DNA of 64,000 nt from Pantoea sp. RIT-PI-b (GCF_001187905.1 NZ_LGIS01000020.1:248001-312000), one strand, 5' to 3'; counted from the first letter of the stretch, positions 51,565 to 61,836 are shown. Notes: a model not told the origin generated them from the sequence alone. Translations and numbers: made by a program.

Positions 51565-52197
51565 ATGAAACTGGCAAAATGTGCACTGCTGATAGCCCTG
51601 GCAATCCCACAACTGGCACTGGCTCATGAAGCGGGTGATTTTTTTATGCGCGCGGGTAGCGCCACCGTACGTCCGACCGAAGGCTCTGATAATGTGCTGG
51701 GTATGGGCGGCTTTAACGTCAGCAACGATACGCAGCTGGGGTTGACCTTTACTTATATGGCGACGGATAACATCGGCGTTGAGCTGCTGGCAGCCACGCC
51801 GTTCCGTCATAAAGTCGGCCTCGGTGCTACCGGTAATCTTGCCACCGTGCGCCAGCTGCCACCAACATTAATGGCGCAGTATTATTTCCTCGACAGTAAA
51901 AGCAAAGCGCGTCCATATGTGGGCGTCGGTATTAACTACACCACTTTCTATGATGCCAAATTCAATCAGACGGGCGAGGATGCCGGTTTAAGCGATCTGA
52001 GCGTCAAAGATTCATGGGGTATGGCGGGACAGGTGGGGCTGGATTATCAAATCAACCGCGACTGGATGCTGAATGCATCGCTGTGGTACATGGACATTGA
52101 TACAGAAGTGAAATTCAAAGCGAACGGTGAGCAGCAGAACATCAACACACGTATCGATCCTTGGGTGTTCTTCTTCGGCGCGGGATATCGTTTCTAA
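51565..52197 (+). CDS. ompW: Outer-membrane protein OmpW
   Basis: Eight-stranded outer-membrane beta-barrel that forms a hydrophobic channel. The signal peptide MKLAKCALLIALAIPQLALA is followed by HEAGDFFMRAGSATVRPTEG; the C-terminal FFGAGYRF ends in the expected phenylalanine. Three consecutive ATG/GTG candidates exist; the ATG at 51565 is best placed after AAGGAG. FNR box upstream. Confidence 0.96.
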   Translation: MKLAKCALLIALAIPQLALAHEAGDFFMRAGSATVRPTEGSDNVLGMGGFNVSNDTQLGLTFTYMATDNIGVELLAATPFRHKVGLGATGNLATVRQLPPTLMAQYYFLDSKSKARPYVGVGINYTTFYDAKFNQTGEDAGLSDLSVKDSWGMAGQVGLDYQINRDWMLNASLWYMDIDTEVKFKANGEQQNINTRIDPWVFFFGAGYRF

Positions 52198-52215
52198 CTT
52201 ACGTTTAGAAAGGAA

Positions 52216-52240
52216 GCGGGCGACCAAAAGGTCGCCCGTT
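52216..52240. terminator. Terminator ompW / BON lipoprotein
   Basis: GCGGGCGACC-AAAA-GGTCGCCCGT between the convergent genes has a 9-10 bp stem; the T-tract downstream (TGTGTTATTT) is poor. Confidence 0.6.
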
Positions 52241-52243
52241 GTG

Positions 52244-52558
52244 TTATTTAATCTGCATGTTGTTGACAACAGATTTCACGCCAGCCACGCTACGCGTAAC
52301 AGAAACTGCGCGATTAGCCATCTGCGGTGAACTGACAAAACCACTTAGCTGCACTTTACCCTTAAAGGTTTCCACATTGATCTCGGTGGATTTCAGCGCT
52401 TCGTCATTCAAAAGCTGAGCCTTAACCTTGGTGGTTACAACGGTATCGTCGATGTATCCGCCTGTGCCTTCTTTGGTTGCTGTTGGAGCACATGCGCTAA
52501 GTGTCAGCGCCATTACTGCAGCCATCATAATTCCTGCAACGACTTTAAAAAAATTCAT
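52244..52558 (-). CDS. BON-domain lipoprotein
   Basis: Predicted lipoprotein of 104 residues: signal peptide with lipobox LSAC (Cys23 lipidated; no Asp at +2, so outer-membrane sorting is likely), then a single BON domain (about 40-103) with the typical DDTVVTTKVKAQLLND and GVKSVVNNMQIK pattern. BON domains occur in OsmY and DolP/YraP and bind membranes or phospholipids. AGGGAGAT precedes the ATG. In E. coli no such gene sits here; it is convergent with ompW and upstream of nothing obvious. Specific function unknown. Confidence 0.88.
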   Translation of the reverse strand: MNFFKVVAGIMMAAVMALTLSACAPTATKEGTGGYIDDTVVTTKVKAQLLNDEALKSTEINVETFKGKVQLSGFVSSPQMANRAVSVTRSVAGVKSVVNNMQIK

Positions 52559-52770
52559 TGGTTATCTCCCTGTCTTAGATGATGTTTCGCCGCAATGGGG
52601 CGGCGCAATTAATTGTGGTCTGGCGTTGCGAAATCGGCAAATCGCCGTGAGTGAAAAAGATGAAAAATTTCTGATTTTTGCCACTTATTGATCCAATCGT
52701 AGTAATTGCGGCGCAGGGAAGGATGAGAGTGTCAGAGAAAATGAGGAAAGAAAGGTTTGTGGCGATAATA

Positions 52771-52800
52771 AAGGCCTTATCCGCGTCGGCGAAAAAGGCC
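52771..52800 (-). terminator. Possible terminator of the trp operon
   Basis: On the minus strand GGCCTT and AAGGCC pair across 16 bp, followed by TTTATTATCG, 11 bp past trpA. A weak stem, but the only candidate. Confidence 0.5.
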
Positions 52801-52811
52801 TTGAAGGATTT

Positions 52812-53615
52812 TTAGCGGGTGGCTGCTTTCAGGTTGCTAACAAAAGCTTTCAGTTCGCTAAGCAGCGTTGTGGGCTCATTCTGGTTACGCTCAATGATCT
52901 TCACAATCGCAGAACCCGAAATCGCACCGGCCGCGCCTGCAGCAATCGCCTCTTTTACCTGGCTGGGTTCAGAGATGCCAAAGCCCTGCAGCGGCGGCGC
53001 AGCATTGAACTCACGCAACTTTTCAATCAGGTGATGCAGCGGCAGGCTGGCGCGATTTTCCGAACCGGTTACACCGGCCCGAGACAGCAGATAGGTATAA
53101 CCGCGACCCTGTGCAGCGATCTCACGCAGCAGCTCATCGTCGGCATTTGGCGGACAGATAAAGATCGGTGCCACATTATGGCGCATCGCGGCCTGACGGA
53201 ACGGCGCGGACTCTTCCAGCGGCACGTCAGCAACCAGCACCGAATCGACACCCACCGCTGCACACTGTGCATAAAAGTTGTCAATACCTTTGCTGAACAC
53301 CAGATTGGCATACATCAGCAGGCCAATTGGCAAATCGGGGTATTTCTGACGAACGGTCGCGAGGATTTCAAAACACTGCGCCACGGTGGTGCCCGAAGCA
53401 AAGGCGCGTAGCGTTGCCCCCTGAATGGTGGGGCCATCGGCCAGCGGATCTGAGAACGGGATGCCGAGCTCTAACGCATCAGCACCACCTGCCACTAAGG
53501 TATCAATGATTTTCAGCGACAGTTCAGGTGAAGGATCGCCGAGGGTGACGAAGGGGACAAACGCGCCTTCTTGCTGCGCCGACAGACGTTGAAACAGCTG
53601 GTTATAACGTTCCAT
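52812..53615 (-). CDS. trpA: Tryptophan synthase alpha chain
   Basis: Cleaves indole-3-glycerol phosphate to indole and glyceraldehyde-3-phosphate; TIM barrel of 267 residues forming an alpha2-beta2 complex with TrpB. Catalytic Glu and Asp lie in [20 protein letters not shown] (Glu49 and Asp60). The start codon overlaps the trpB stop by one base. Last gene of trpL-E-G-D-C-B-A. Confidence 0.98.
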   Translation of the reverse strand: MERYNQLFQRLSAQQEGAFVPFVTLGDPSPELSLKIIDTLVAGGADALELGIPFSDPLADGPTIQGATLRAFASGTTVAQCFEILATVRQKYPDLPIGLLMYANLVFSKGIDNFYAQCAAVGVDSVLVADVPLEESAPFRQAAMRHNVAPIFICPPNADDELLREIAAQGRGYTYLLSRAGVTGSENRASLPLHHLIEKLREFNAAPPLQGFGISEPSQVKEAIAAGAAGAISGSAIVKIIERNQNEPTTLLSELKAFVSNLKAATR

Positions 53616-54808
53616 CAGATCTCTCCCTTGGCTTTCAAAATATCATGAACGGTGAAGATGTCTTTGTCGCCGCGGCCGGAGAGGTTAACCACCAGCAGCT
53701 GCTCTTTTTCCGGATTCTCACGAATCATTTTCAGGGCGTGTGCCAGCGCGTGTGAGGATTCGAGCGCAGGGATAATTCCTTCCGCGCGACACAGCTCTTT
53801 AAAGGCGCTCAGCGCTTCGTCATCAGTAATTGAGACATATTCAGCGCGGCCGATGCTGTTCAGATGCGCGTGCTGTGGACCGACTGATGGGAAGTCCAGA
53901 CCCGCAGAAATCGAGTAAGACTCTTCAATCTGGCCCTCTTCGGTCTGCATCATCGGTGCTTTCATCCCGAAGTAGATGCCTACGCGACCATGTTTCAGTG
54001 GCGCACCGTGTTCACCGGTTTCAATGCCGTGACCAGCGGGCTCGACGCCGATCAGACCCACACTCTCTTCTTCGATAAAGTCAGCAAACATGCCGATAGC
54101 GTTCGAACCGCCGCCTACGCAGGCTAACACCGCATCTGGCAAACGACCTTCGCGCTCCAGAATCTGCGCTTTCGTCTCTTCGCCAATCATGCGCTGGAAT
54201 TCACGCACAATGGTTGGGAACGGATGTGGGCCAGCCGCAGTGCCGAGCATATAGTGCGCGGTTTCATAGCTGCCAGACCAGTCGCGCAACGCTTCATTAC
54301 AGGCATCTTTCAGCGTAGCGGAGCCGCTATGTACCGGAATCACTTCTGCGCCCATCAGACGCATACGGAATACGTTGGGTGACTGACGTTCGACATCTTT
54401 CGCGCCCATATAGATGCGGCATTTCATACCGAGCAGTGCGCAGGCTAACGCCGAGGCCACGCCGTGCTGACCTGCGCCGGTTTCGGCGATAATCTCATTT
54501 TTGCCCATACGCTTGGCCAACAGCGCCTGACCAAGCACCTGGTTGGTTTTGTGCGCGCCGCCGTGCAGCAGATCTTCACGCTTCAAATACAGGCGGGTTT
54601 TAGTACCTTTGGTCAGATTGCTGCACAGCGTTAACGCAGTTGGGCGTCCTGCGTAGTTCTTCAGCAGGTCAGTAAACTCGGCCTGAAATTCAGGATCGCG
54701 CTGTGCTTCAACAAAGGCGTTTTCCAGCTGGCGCAGGGCTGGCATCAGGATTTGCGGCACATATTGGCCGCCAAACTCGCCAAAATAGGGATTCAATAAC
54801 GTGGTCAT
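53615..54808 (-). CDS. trpB: Tryptophan synthase beta chain
   Basis: PLP enzyme joining indole and serine into tryptophan. Start at 54808 ([14 protein letters not shown]) gives 397 residues, the E. coli length; further upstream the frame runs into the trpC-trpB gap. PLP lysine is in [13 protein letters not shown] (about residue 87) and the phosphate-binding loop is [19 protein letters not shown] precedes the ATG. Overlaps trpA by one base. Confidence 0.98.
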   Translation of the reverse strand: MTTLLNPYFGEFGGQYVPQILMPALRQLENAFVEAQRDPEFQAEFTDLLKNYAGRPTALTLCSNLTKGTKTRLYLKREDLLHGGAHKTNQVLGQALLAKRMGKNEIIAETGAGQHGVASALACALLGMKCRIYMGAKDVERQSPNVFRMRLMGAEVIPVHSGSATLKDACNEALRDWSGSYETAHYMLGTAAGPHPFPTIVREFQRMIGEETKAQILEREGRLPDAVLACVGGGSNAIGMFADFIEEESVGLIGVEPAGHGIETGEHGAPLKHGRVGIYFGMKAPMMQTEEGQIEESYSISAGLDFPSVGPQHAHLNSIGRAEYVSITDDEALSAFKELCRAEGIIPALESSHALAHALKMIRENPEKEQLLVVNLSGRGDKDIFTVHDILKAKGEI

Positions 54809-54854
54809 TTCTTCATCTTCCTTATTCGGCCCGCACGCTGGCGGGCAAGCGAAA

Positions 54855-56222
54855 TTAATAGGCGCGCAGCGTGCGGAATACCGCCGCGACTTTGCTGGCA
54901 TCTTTAATGCCTGGCGCAGACTCTACGCCGGAGTTGAAATCAAGGCCGGCACAGCCTTGCTGCGCGGCTTCAACACAGTTATCTGCGCTTAGGCCACCGG
55001 CCAGCAGCACGTTGCTCAAATCCTGGCCTTGAAGCAGGGACCAATCAAAACGCTGGCCGGTACCGCCCTGGCCGTTATCTAACACGTAGCGATCAACATG
55101 TGGCCAGTCGCGTGCAGGTAAGTGATCTTTGATGCTCAACGCTTTCCAGATTTTTATTTCTGCTGGCAACGCCTGACGCAGTTCCGCGACGAACGCCTGG
55201 TCTTCATCGCCGTGCAGCTGGATCGCCGCCAGTGTTAATGTCGTGGCTTTGGTGACAATGTCACTTATGCTGCTATTGCGGAACACACCCACATACTTCA
55301 GCGGAGCGGCAGCCTGCACCTCTTGTGCCTGTTGACTGCTGATTTTACGCGGCGAGCCTTCGGCGAAGATCAGCCCACCGTAAATGGCGCCGGCTTCGTG
55401 CGCAGCAAGCGCATCTTCGGCGCGGGTTAAACCGCAAACCTTATTATCACCCAGCAGCACGCGACGCACGCCAGCGGTCAGGTCAGCTTCTTCCATCAAT
55501 GCGGATCCAATCAGGAAACCATTGGCAAAATGACTTAATTCTCGCACTTGCGCATAGTTATGAATGCCCGATTCACTGATCACGGTGACGCCATGGCCGA
55601 GGCGCGGCGCCAGCTGACGTGTGCGGTTCAGGTCGATAGACAGGTCACGCAGGTCGCGGTTGTTAATCCCAACCACTTTGGCTTCCAGCGCAATGGCGCG
55701 CTCCAGCTCTTCTTCATTACTCACTTCGGTTAGCACGCCCATTTTCAGGCTGTGTGCCACGGCGGCGAGTTGACGATACTGTTCATCGTCCAGTACCGAT
55801 AACATCAGCAGAATGGCATCCGCCTGGTAATGGCGTGCTAAGTAAATCTGATAAGGATCGATGATAAAGTCTTTGCACAGTACCGGTTGAGTGATAGCGG
55901 CGCTGACGATCGGCAGGAACGCAAAATCGCCCTGGAAGTATTTTTCATCGGTTAATACCGAAACCGCAGAAGCGTAGTGACGATAAACTCCAGCGATGGT
56001 CGCGGGATCGAAGTCCTCGCGAATTAGCCCTTTAGAGGGTGAGGCTTTTTTGCATTCCAGGATGAATACGGTGCGCGAGCCACGCAACGCATCGTAAAAA
56101 TGGCGTGCCGCAGGTTGCAAATCGTTCTGGAAGGTTGCCAGCGGCTGCTGAGCCTGACGCGCTTCAACCCAAACGGCTTTGTCTTGTACGATTTTCTCTA
56201 AAACAGTGCCCTTAATACTCAT
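54855..56222 (-). CDS. trpCF: Bifunctional indole-3-glycerol-phosphate synthase / phosphoribosylanthranilate isomerase
   Basis: Two fused TIM barrels. The N-terminal TrpC domain (about 1-255) has the catalytic [12 protein letters not shown] and ISESGI motifs; the C-terminal TrpF domain (about 260-455) has KVCGLTR and GLDFNSGVE with the catalytic cysteine and aspartate. Start at 56222 ([18 protein letters not shown]) lies one base after the trpD stop. 455 residues, as in other enterics. Confidence 0.97.
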   Translation of the reverse strand: MSIKGTVLEKIVQDKAVWVEARQAQQPLATFQNDLQPAARHFYDALRGSRTVFILECKKASPSKGLIREDFDPATIAGVYRHYASAVSVLTDEKYFQGDFAFLPIVSAAITQPVLCKDFIIDPYQIYLARHYQADAILLMLSVLDDEQYRQLAAVAHSLKMGVLTEVSNEEELERAIALEAKVVGINNRDLRDLSIDLNRTRQLAPRLGHGVTVISESGIHNYAQVRELSHFANGFLIGSALMEEADLTAGVRRVLLGDNKVCGLTRAEDALAAHEAGAIYGGLIFAEGSPRKISSQQAQEVQAAAPLKYVGVFRNSSISDIVTKATTLTLAAIQLHGDEDQAFVAELRQALPAEIKIWKALSIKDHLPARDWPHVDRYVLDNGQGGTGQRFDWSLLQGQDLSNVLLAGGLSADNCVEAAQQGCAGLDFNSGVESAPGIKDASKVAAVFRTLRAY

Positions 56223-56223
56223 C

Positions 56224-57225
56224 TCATCCTCTCGCTGCCAGAGCAACAACGCGCTCATAAGCCTGTCCGCTGCGAATGGCAGCGATGGCACGCTCTGCGT
56301 TGTCGCGCAAATCTTCATTTCCGAATACTTTCAGCAACATTGCGACGTTCACCGCAACGGCCTGCTCATGGGCGGGCTGGCCTTTACCCTGGAGTAAACG
56401 GGTCAGAATGTCACGGTTTTCTTCCGGGGTGCCGCCCGCCAGCGCTTCTTTATCGTGGAAACCAAAACCAAAGTCTTCTGGTGTCAGCTGATATCCGGTG
56501 ATTTCACCATCGCGCAGCTCTGCCACTTGAGTAGGGCTGTGCAATGCAACTTCATCCATTCCTCCACCGTGTACCACCGCCGCGCGCTGGTAACCCAACA
56601 CTTTCAGCGTTTGTGCAATCGGTAAAACCAATTCCGGGCTGTATACGCCAATCACTGCCAGCGGTGGACGCGCGGGATTAATCAGTGGACCCAGTACGTT
56701 AAACAGCGTGCGCGTCTTCAACTGTTGACGTACCGGCATGGCGTGACGAAAACCGCTGTGATACTGCGGTGCAAACAGAAAACAGACGTTGAGATCGTCC
56801 AGCGCCTTGCGTGCTTGCTCTGCCGGCATATCCAGATTGATGCCAAACGCCGCCAGCAGATCGGAAGATCCCGATTTACTCGAGACGCTGCGGTTGCCGT
56901 GTTTCGCCACTTTTAAGCCGCAGGTCGCCGCGACAAAGGCGCTGGCGGTGGAAATATTAATGCTATTACTGCCGTCGCCGCCGGTACCGACGATATCGGC
57001 AAAGGTGTAATCCGGGCGCGGAAACGGCTTAGCGTCTTCCAGCAGTGCGGAAGCGGCACCGGCAATTTCCTCGGGACGCTCGCCACGCACTTTCATAGCA
57101 ATCAACGCGGCAGCGAGCTGTGTCGGCTCCAACTGGCCTTTAATAATGGCGCTAAACAGCTGGTGGCTCTCTCCCTGGCTGAGGGTTTCTGATTGATAAA
57201 GTTTTTCCAGAATAGTTTGCATCAT
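56224..57225 (-). CDS. trpD: Anthranilate phosphoribosyltransferase
   Basis: Transfers phosphoribose to anthranilate. The 333-residue stand-alone enzyme shows the PRPP-binding [17 protein letters not shown] and [17 protein letters not shown] motifs. In E. coli it is fused to the TrpG amidotransferase; here it is a separate gene following trpG by 10 bp, the arrangement seen in Erwinia, Pantoea, Serratia and Yersinia. Confidence 0.97.
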   Translation of the reverse strand: MMQTILEKLYQSETLSQGESHQLFSAIIKGQLEPTQLAAALIAMKVRGERPEEIAGAASALLEDAKPFPRPDYTFADIVGTGGDGSNSINISTASAFVAATCGLKVAKHGNRSVSSKSGSSDLLAAFGINLDMPAEQARKALDDLNVCFLFAPQYHSGFRHAMPVRQQLKTRTLFNVLGPLINPARPPLAVIGVYSPELVLPIAQTLKVLGYQRAAVVHGGGMDEVALHSPTQVAELRDGEITGYQLTPEDFGFGFHDKEALAGGTPEENRDILTRLLQGKGQPAHEQAVAVNVAMLLKVFGNEDLRDNAERAIAAIRSGQAYERVVALAARG

Positions 57226-57235
57226 AATCTCCCTA

Positions 57236-57817
57236 TTATTTCGCCAGCGCCCAGGCCAACGTCTGTTCTAATAAACGCGCGCCCTGAGTGGTGAGAATGG
57301 ATTCGGGGTGGAACTGGAAGCCACATACCCGGTCGGCATCATGGCGTACGGCCATCACCATGCCGTTGTAGCTGGCGTTAACGGTTAACTCTGCGGGCGT
57401 ATTACTGCCTACCAGCGAGTGATAGCGTGCCACTGGCAGCGGATTGCTGAGTCCGGCAAACATGCCTTCGCCGTCATGCGTAATAGAAGACGCTTTTCCG
57501 TGCAGGATTTCGCCAGCCTGGCCAACATGACCGCCATAAGCTTCAACGATTGCCTGATGACCGAGACAAATACCGATAATCGGCAGACGACCGCGCAGCG
57601 CTTGCAGCAGGTCGGGCATGCAACCGGCATCTTTCGGCGCGCCCGGACCTGGCGACAGCATCAGAATCGGATTTTCCATCTGCTGCAGGCGTTCGATCAG
57701 TACGTCAGCGGGCACATTGTTGCGGTAAATCACCACGTTGTGGCCGAAGGTACGCAGCTGATCAACGAGGTTATAAGTAAAGGAGTCGATGTTATCGAGC
57801 AGCAGGATATCGGCCAT
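57236..57817 (-). CDS. trpG: Anthranilate synthase component II (glutamine amidotransferase)
   Basis: Class I amidotransferase giving ammonia to TrpE. The 193 residues contain the nucleophile in GICLGHQAI (Cys84) and the His-Glu pair in [10 protein letters not shown]. Stand-alone form. The start overlaps the trpE stop by one base (TGATG), giving translational coupling and matched subunit levels. Confidence 0.97.
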   Translation of the reverse strand: MADILLLDNIDSFTYNLVDQLRTFGHNVVIYRNNVPADVLIERLQQMENPILMLSPGPGAPKDAGCMPDLLQALRGRLPIIGICLGHQAIVEAYGGHVGQAGEILHGKASSITHDGEGMFAGLSNPLPVARYHSLVGSNTPAELTVNASYNGMVMAVRHDADRVCGFQFHPESILTTQGARLLEQTLAWALAK

Positions 57818-59379
57818 CAGAAAATCTCCTTGCAGTGATGGGCTGTTGCGATGGCACGTAATACCGCACGCGCTTTGTTGCGGCTCTCGTCCGCTTCGGC
57901 CTGAGGCTGAGAATCGAGTACCACACCGGCACCGGCTTGCACGGTAGCCACGCCGTCTTCGACCCAGGCGGAACGGATCACGATGCAGGTATCGAGGTCG
58001 CCGTTGGCCGTGAAGTAACCCACTGCGCCGCCGTAGCTGCCGCGACGTGTGCCTTCTTTCTCGGCGATTAGCTGCATTGCGCGCACTTTCGGCGCGCCGC
58101 TCAGCGTGCCCATGTTCATGCAGGCGCGATAGGCGTGCAGCACATCAAGGTCTTCACGCAGTGTGCCCACCACGCGTGACACCAAATGCATCACAAACGA
58201 GTAGCGGTCAACCTTCGTCAGATCAGCAACGTAGCGGCTACCGGGTACACAGATGCGTGCCAAATCGTTGCGCGCTAAATCGACCAGCATTAGGTGCTCC
58301 GCCATCTCTTTATGGTCAGTACGCATTTCAAGTTCGATACGGCTGTCGAGATCGCGGTCCAGCGATCCATCGGCATGGCGACCACGAGGGCGCGTACCGG
58401 CAATCGGGTAGATCTCAATCTGACGTGAGGTAGCGTCATATTTCAGCGAGCTTTCCGGCGACGCGCCAAACAGGGCGAAATCCTGGTCCTGCATAAAGAA
58501 CATGTAAGGACTCGGGTTGCTGTTTTTCAGCGTGTCATATGCGGCCAGTGGTGAAGGGCACGGCAGCGAGAAGCGACGTGAAGGTACCACCTGGAAGATT
58601 TCACCGATGCGAATCGCTTCCTGCATCTCACGCACTACGCTGCAATACTCTTCGTCGCTCTGGCTGGTGCTCAGCGCCATCTGCTCCACGCGCTGAACGG
58701 GGAGTGCGGGCGCCGCCTGGGTCATTTGACCGCGCAGTTGTTCAATGCGGCCTTGCAGACGCTGGAACTCGCTGGTAGATGGAGTGAACAAACTGGCCTG
58801 CAGGCGCGCGCTGCGCTGCTGGTGGTCGATCACCAATAAGGTTTCAGCCAGATAGAAGCAGTAATCCGGGCAGCGCTGTTCGTTGCGCAGTTCTGGCAGA
58901 TCTTCAAATCCAGCCACTAAATCATAGGCAAAAAGACCACCCAGCAACATCGCTTCGCGCTCTTCTTCAGGGCTGTTAACCAGCTGCGGAATCAGGCGCA
59001 GGGCATCAAATACTGAGAGTGCTTTCAGGCGTGAATCTTCATCTTGTAGACCCTGTGGCTGAGTGAAATGCAGCTCGCGGCCATCAGGACGCACTTCAAT
59101 ACGTACGTCAGATGGCAGCGCTTCATCCAGCAGCGGCAAGATAGCGCGTCCATTTTCGGATAACGCTTTGAGGGTAACGACGTTGCCCAGCGCACTGACG
59201 CGCAGCGCGCTATCGACGATGAGCAGACTTTTCAGGTTTTGTTTGCTGTCGATATCCGCAGATTCAAGCAGCAGAGTTGCTGGACGTGCGCCGCATAACT
59301 GATGAAACACTGCGGCCGGATCTTCGCGGTAGGGCGCGGTACCGGTTATCAACTTCAATGTAGGTTTCGCAATAGCCAT
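57817..59379 (-). CDS. trpE: Anthranilate synthase component I
   Basis: Converts chorismate and ammonia to anthranilate, the committed step. The 520 residues carry the tryptophan-feedback motif LLLESAD near residue 37, and the chorismate-binding C-terminal domain with [26 protein letters not shown] and [12 protein letters not shown]. Feedback residues appear intact. First structural gene of the operon, 68 bp after the trpL stop. Confidence 0.98.
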   Translation of the reverse strand: MAIAKPTLKLITGTAPYREDPAAVFHQLCGARPATLLLESADIDSKQNLKSLLIVDSALRVSALGNVVTLKALSENGRAILPLLDEALPSDVRIEVRPDGRELHFTQPQGLQDEDSRLKALSVFDALRLIPQLVNSPEEEREAMLLGGLFAYDLVAGFEDLPELRNEQRCPDYCFYLAETLLVIDHQQRSARLQASLFTPSTSEFQRLQGRIEQLRGQMTQAAPALPVQRVEQMALSTSQSDEEYCSVVREMQEAIRIGEIFQVVPSRRFSLPCPSPLAAYDTLKNSNPSPYMFFMQDQDFALFGASPESSLKYDATSRQIEIYPIAGTRPRGRHADGSLDRDLDSRIELEMRTDHKEMAEHLMLVDLARNDLARICVPGSRYVADLTKVDRYSFVMHLVSRVVGTLREDLDVLHAYRACMNMGTLSGAPKVRAMQLIAEKEGTRRGSYGGAVGYFTANGDLDTCIVIRSAWVEDGVATVQAGAGVVLDSQPQAEADESRNKARAVLRAIATAHHCKEIF

Positions 59380-59402
59380 AATGGATTCTCTGAATTTCGC
59401 TC

Positions 59403-59430
59403 AAAAAAAAGCCCGCTCGGTGGCGGGCTC
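59403..59430 (-). terminator. trp attenuator (3:4 terminator hairpin)
   Basis: On the minus strand AGCCCGC-CACC-GAGCGGGCT is followed by TTTTTTT, between trpL and trpE. Upstream, an earlier CGGGC segment can pair with the same GCCCG, giving the alternative antiterminator. Confidence 0.93.
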
Positions 59431-59447
59431 AGGTATCTGCACAGCGG

Positions 59448-59531
59448 TTACGCAAGTTGTGCACGACGACGTCGCCCGTTAAAGGGATCATCGCGCCACC
59501 AACCAGTTAAATGCGTACCCAAAATAGCCAT
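59448..59531 (-). CDS. trpL: trp leader peptide TrpL
   Basis: A 27-codon leader gene starting MAILGTHLTGWWRDD, with two adjacent tryptophan codons (residues 11-12), followed by the attenuator 18 bp after its stop. It senses Trp-tRNA supply: stalling at the Trp pair favours antitermination. It is longer than the 14-codon E. coli leader, with an arginine-rich tail GRRRRAQLA. A ribosome site ACGGGTA lies upstream. Confidence 0.93.
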   Translation of the reverse strand: MAILGTHLTGWWRDDPFNGRRRRAQLA

Positions 59532-59559
59532 GATTAAATACCCGTTACGTGTGAACTTG

Positions 59560-59594
59560 TGTACTAGTTAACTGGTTCGGGCGAAAAAAGTCAA
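59560..59594 (-). promoter_or_regulatory. trp promoter and TrpR operator
   Basis: On the minus strand TTGACT (59589-59594), 17 bp, then TTAACT (59566-59571). The operator CGAACCAGTTAACTAGTACA (59560-59579) overlaps the -10 box and differs from the E. coli trp operator at two positions. TrpR repression is the expected regulation. Confidence 0.95.
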
Positions 59595-59661
59595 TACCCT
59601 TTTTCAGCCCAAGGCAAAATCGTTATCATGCCTGCCAGTTTATGCCGTTGCTGGAGTTCTC

Positions 59662-60546
59662 TTGTCAGACATTGCTCGTTTTCCCCTTTACGATTTACAT
59701 AGCCACACGTTGGCTTCAGACGGCCTATTGACGCCTACCGCGCTGGTGCAACGTGCGGTTGAAATGAAAGTCGGTGTGCTGGCTATTACCGATCACGACA
59801 CGGTGGCGGGGGTAGCAGAGGCGCAGGCAGCGGCAGTGACCCAGGATCTGCCGATCCGCGTGCTGGCTGGTTTAGAAGCCTCCACCTTATGGGAAAATCA
59901 CGAAATCCATATTGTGGGGCTGAATGTGGATTGCCAGCACCCCGCGCTGACAGCATTTCTTGCGCATCAGCATCAGTGTCGCCTCGACCGTGCACAGCAG
60001 ATTGCCGAACGCCTTGAGCGCGCGCGTATTCCCGATGCGCTGGCTGGCGCACAGCGTTTGGCGCAGGGTGGCCTGATTACTCGCGGCCATTTTGCCCGTT
60101 ATTTGGTAGAAATCGGCAAAGCCGACAATATGGCGCAGGTCTTCAAGAATTATCTGGCGCGCGGGAAAACCGGCTACGTGCCTCCGCAATGGTGTACAAT
60201 TAAACAAGCCATTGATGCCATTCATCATTCTGGCGGCTATGCCGTTTTAGCGCACCCAGGTCGTTATGGCTTGTCGGCGAAATGGTTAAAGCGGCTGATT
60301 GCGCATTTTGCTGAAGTGGGCGGTGACGCGATGGAAGTCGCGCAGTGCCAGCAAGCGCCGAACGAGCGCACGCAGTTGGCCACCTATGCGCGCGATAATC
60401 AGTTAGCAGGGTCGCAAGGATCAGATTTTCACCAACCTTGTCCGTGGATAGAGCTGGGACGTAAATTATGGCTACCGGGTGGCGTAGAGCCGGTTTGGGA
60501 ACGGTTCCCGGAGTTGGCGCCCAGCGTTGCTGTTACAGACAGGTGA
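59662..60546 (+). CDS. rnm: RNase AM (YciV), PHP-domain 5'-3' exonuclease
   Basis: PHP-superfamily metal-dependent phosphoesterase of 294 residues; the E. coli enzyme trims 5' ends of rRNAs and degrades 3',5'-bisphosphates/oligonucleotides. Metal-binding motifs are DLHSHTLASDG (residues ~10-20), ITDHDTVAG, the His in ENHEIHIVGL, the later AHPGRYG and GSDFHQPCPW. Start follows TTGTCAGA with weak SD. Divergent from trp as in E. coli, followed by yciO at 12 bp. Confidence 0.95.
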   Translation: MSDIARFPLYDLHSHTLASDGLLTPTALVQRAVEMKVGVLAITDHDTVAGVAEAQAAAVTQDLPIRVLAGLEASTLWENHEIHIVGLNVDCQHPALTAFLAHQHQCRLDRAQQIAERLERARIPDALAGAQRLAQGGLITRGHFARYLVEIGKADNMAQVFKNYLARGKTGYVPPQWCTIKQAIDAIHHSGGYAVLAHPGRYGLSAKWLKRLIAHFAEVGGDAMEVAQCQQAPNERTQLATYARDNQLAGSQGSDFHQPCPWIELGRKLWLPGGVEPVWERFPELAPSVAVTDR

Positions 60547-60558
60547 TATGAGGTTTTT

Positions 60559-61179
60559 ATGAGTCAATACTTTCACATTCATCCCGACAATCCGCAGCCG
60601 CGCCTGGTTAATCAGGCGGTCGATTATCTGAACAAAGGCAGCGTGATTGTGTATCCAACCGATTCTGGCTATGCGCTGGGCTGTCGGCTGGAAGAGAAAA
60701 ACGCCATGGAGCGCATTTGTCGTATTCGCCAACTGGATGGTAATCACAACTTTACGTTGATGTGTCGCGATCTGTCAGAACTGTCGACTTATGCGCAGGT
60801 GGATAACTCTGCGTTTCGTATCCTGAAAAACAATACGCCAGGCAACTACACCTTCATTTTGAAGGCGACAAAAGAGGTGCCGCGTCGATTGATGAATGAC
60901 AAACGTAAAACCATCGGGCTGCGCGTGCCATCAAATCCCGTGGCGCTAGCGCTGCTGGAGCGTTTGAATGAGCCGATGATGTCGACTTCACTGATGTTAC
61001 CGGGCAACGACTTTACGGAGTCCGATCCCGAAGAGATTCAATACAGCATTGGCAAGCTGGTGGATCTGATCATCGATGGTGGCACGCTGGGACAGCAGCC
61101 GACTACGGTGATCGATCTCACCAGCGATACGCCGGTGGTGGTGCGTGAAGGCGTCGGTGACACGCGCCCGTTCCAGTAA
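60559..61179 (+). CDS. yciO: YciO, Sua5/YciO/YrdC family protein
   Basis: YrdC-like double-stranded RNA/nucleotide-binding fold protein of 206 residues. Family motifs VYPTDSGYALGCR and LRVPSNPVALALL, with KATKEVPRR. A threonylcarbamoyladenylate-related role is inferred from Sua5/TsaC; the E. coli protein is poorly characterised. Twelve bp after rnm, so co-transcribed. AGGTTTTT precedes the ATG. Confidence 0.94.
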   Translation: MSQYFHIHPDNPQPRLVNQAVDYLNKGSVIVYPTDSGYALGCRLEEKNAMERICRIRQLDGNHNFTLMCRDLSELSTYAQVDNSAFRILKNNTPGNYTFILKATKEVPRRLMNDKRKTIGLRVPSNPVALALLERLNEPMMSTSLMLPGNDFTESDPEEIQYSIGKLVDLIIDGGTLGQQPTTVIDLTSDTPVVVREGVGDTRPFQ

Positions 61180-61836
61180 TCATGCATGGTCAGGCGTGGC
61201 GTTCAGCGTCTGACCGATATTTGATTGCAGCCATGTTTTGAAATCTCCGTACGGAATATACAGAGAGACATCTTTTAAGATGACTTTCTTACTACGCACA
61301 TTTGAAATTTCGTGACTGTAACCGACAATAACACCACCAATAGTTTGGTCAGCATTATATACCGCACCACCTGACATACCTTGCACTACGCCCGCATTGG
61401 ATGCCATTGCCATGCAGGGTTTTTTATTCCACTTATTGGTGATAGCCGTGCGCGCCAAATTAACGCCGCTCGATTCCACCGGCATGGCGGAAATAAAGCT
61501 ATAACCGTACATCTTAATCGGTTCGCCCACAGCGCCGCTGCGGAATTTAGCCAGAGTTTCCGGACTGTTTTTATGATAGATAATCGCGACATCGCAATAA
61601 GGGTGATAAGCCTTCACGCGTTGAACGGCAGTTTTCGCTACGTGAGCCGCTGTCAGACTATATTCTGGCGTCAGAGGAATGGTTGTGCCGAGGATGCCCA
61701 AACCTAATACAGTCGGGATGCCTGTCACGCTCATATCAACGTGTTGCATCGCAGTACGGCTGTACTCAGTATGGCCCACAGAACAACCGCTCAGTGCCAG
61801 CGCCGCAAGCGCAGGCCAAAGCAGAGAGGTTTTCAT
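61180..61836 (-). CDS. Trypsin-like serine protease, predicted lipoprotein
   Basis: Not recognised from the usual E. coli set. The start at 61836 (MKTSLLWPALAALALSGCS) gives a classical lipoprotein signal with lipobox LSGC (Cys18); an ATG at 61851 would add five residues. The mature part has a chymotrypsin-fold triad in proper order: His65 in TAAHV, Asp82 in CDVAII, Ser155 in GMSGGAVY. Four cysteines including Cys18 occur, so one disulfide (Cys81-Cys141) is possible. It is convergent with yciO (adjacent ends, 0 bp gap) and sits where yciQ lies in E. coli. No partner genes nearby. Substrate unknown. Confidence 0.82.
   Translation of the reverse strand: MKTSLLWPALAALALSGCSVGHTEYSRTAMQHVDMSVTGIPTVLGLGILGTTIPLTPEYSLTAAHVAKTAVQRVKAYHPYCDVAIIYHKNSPETLAKFRSGAVGEPIKMYGYSFISAMPVESSGVNLARTAITNKWNKKPCMAMASNAGVVQGMSGGAVYNADQTIGGVIVGYSHEISNVRSKKVILKDVSLYIPYGDFKTWLQSNIGQTLNATPDHA

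Noticed and set aside
59786-60228. Overlapping frames within rnm
   Set aside because: They lie antisense to a clear PHP-domain gene and show no conserved motifs.
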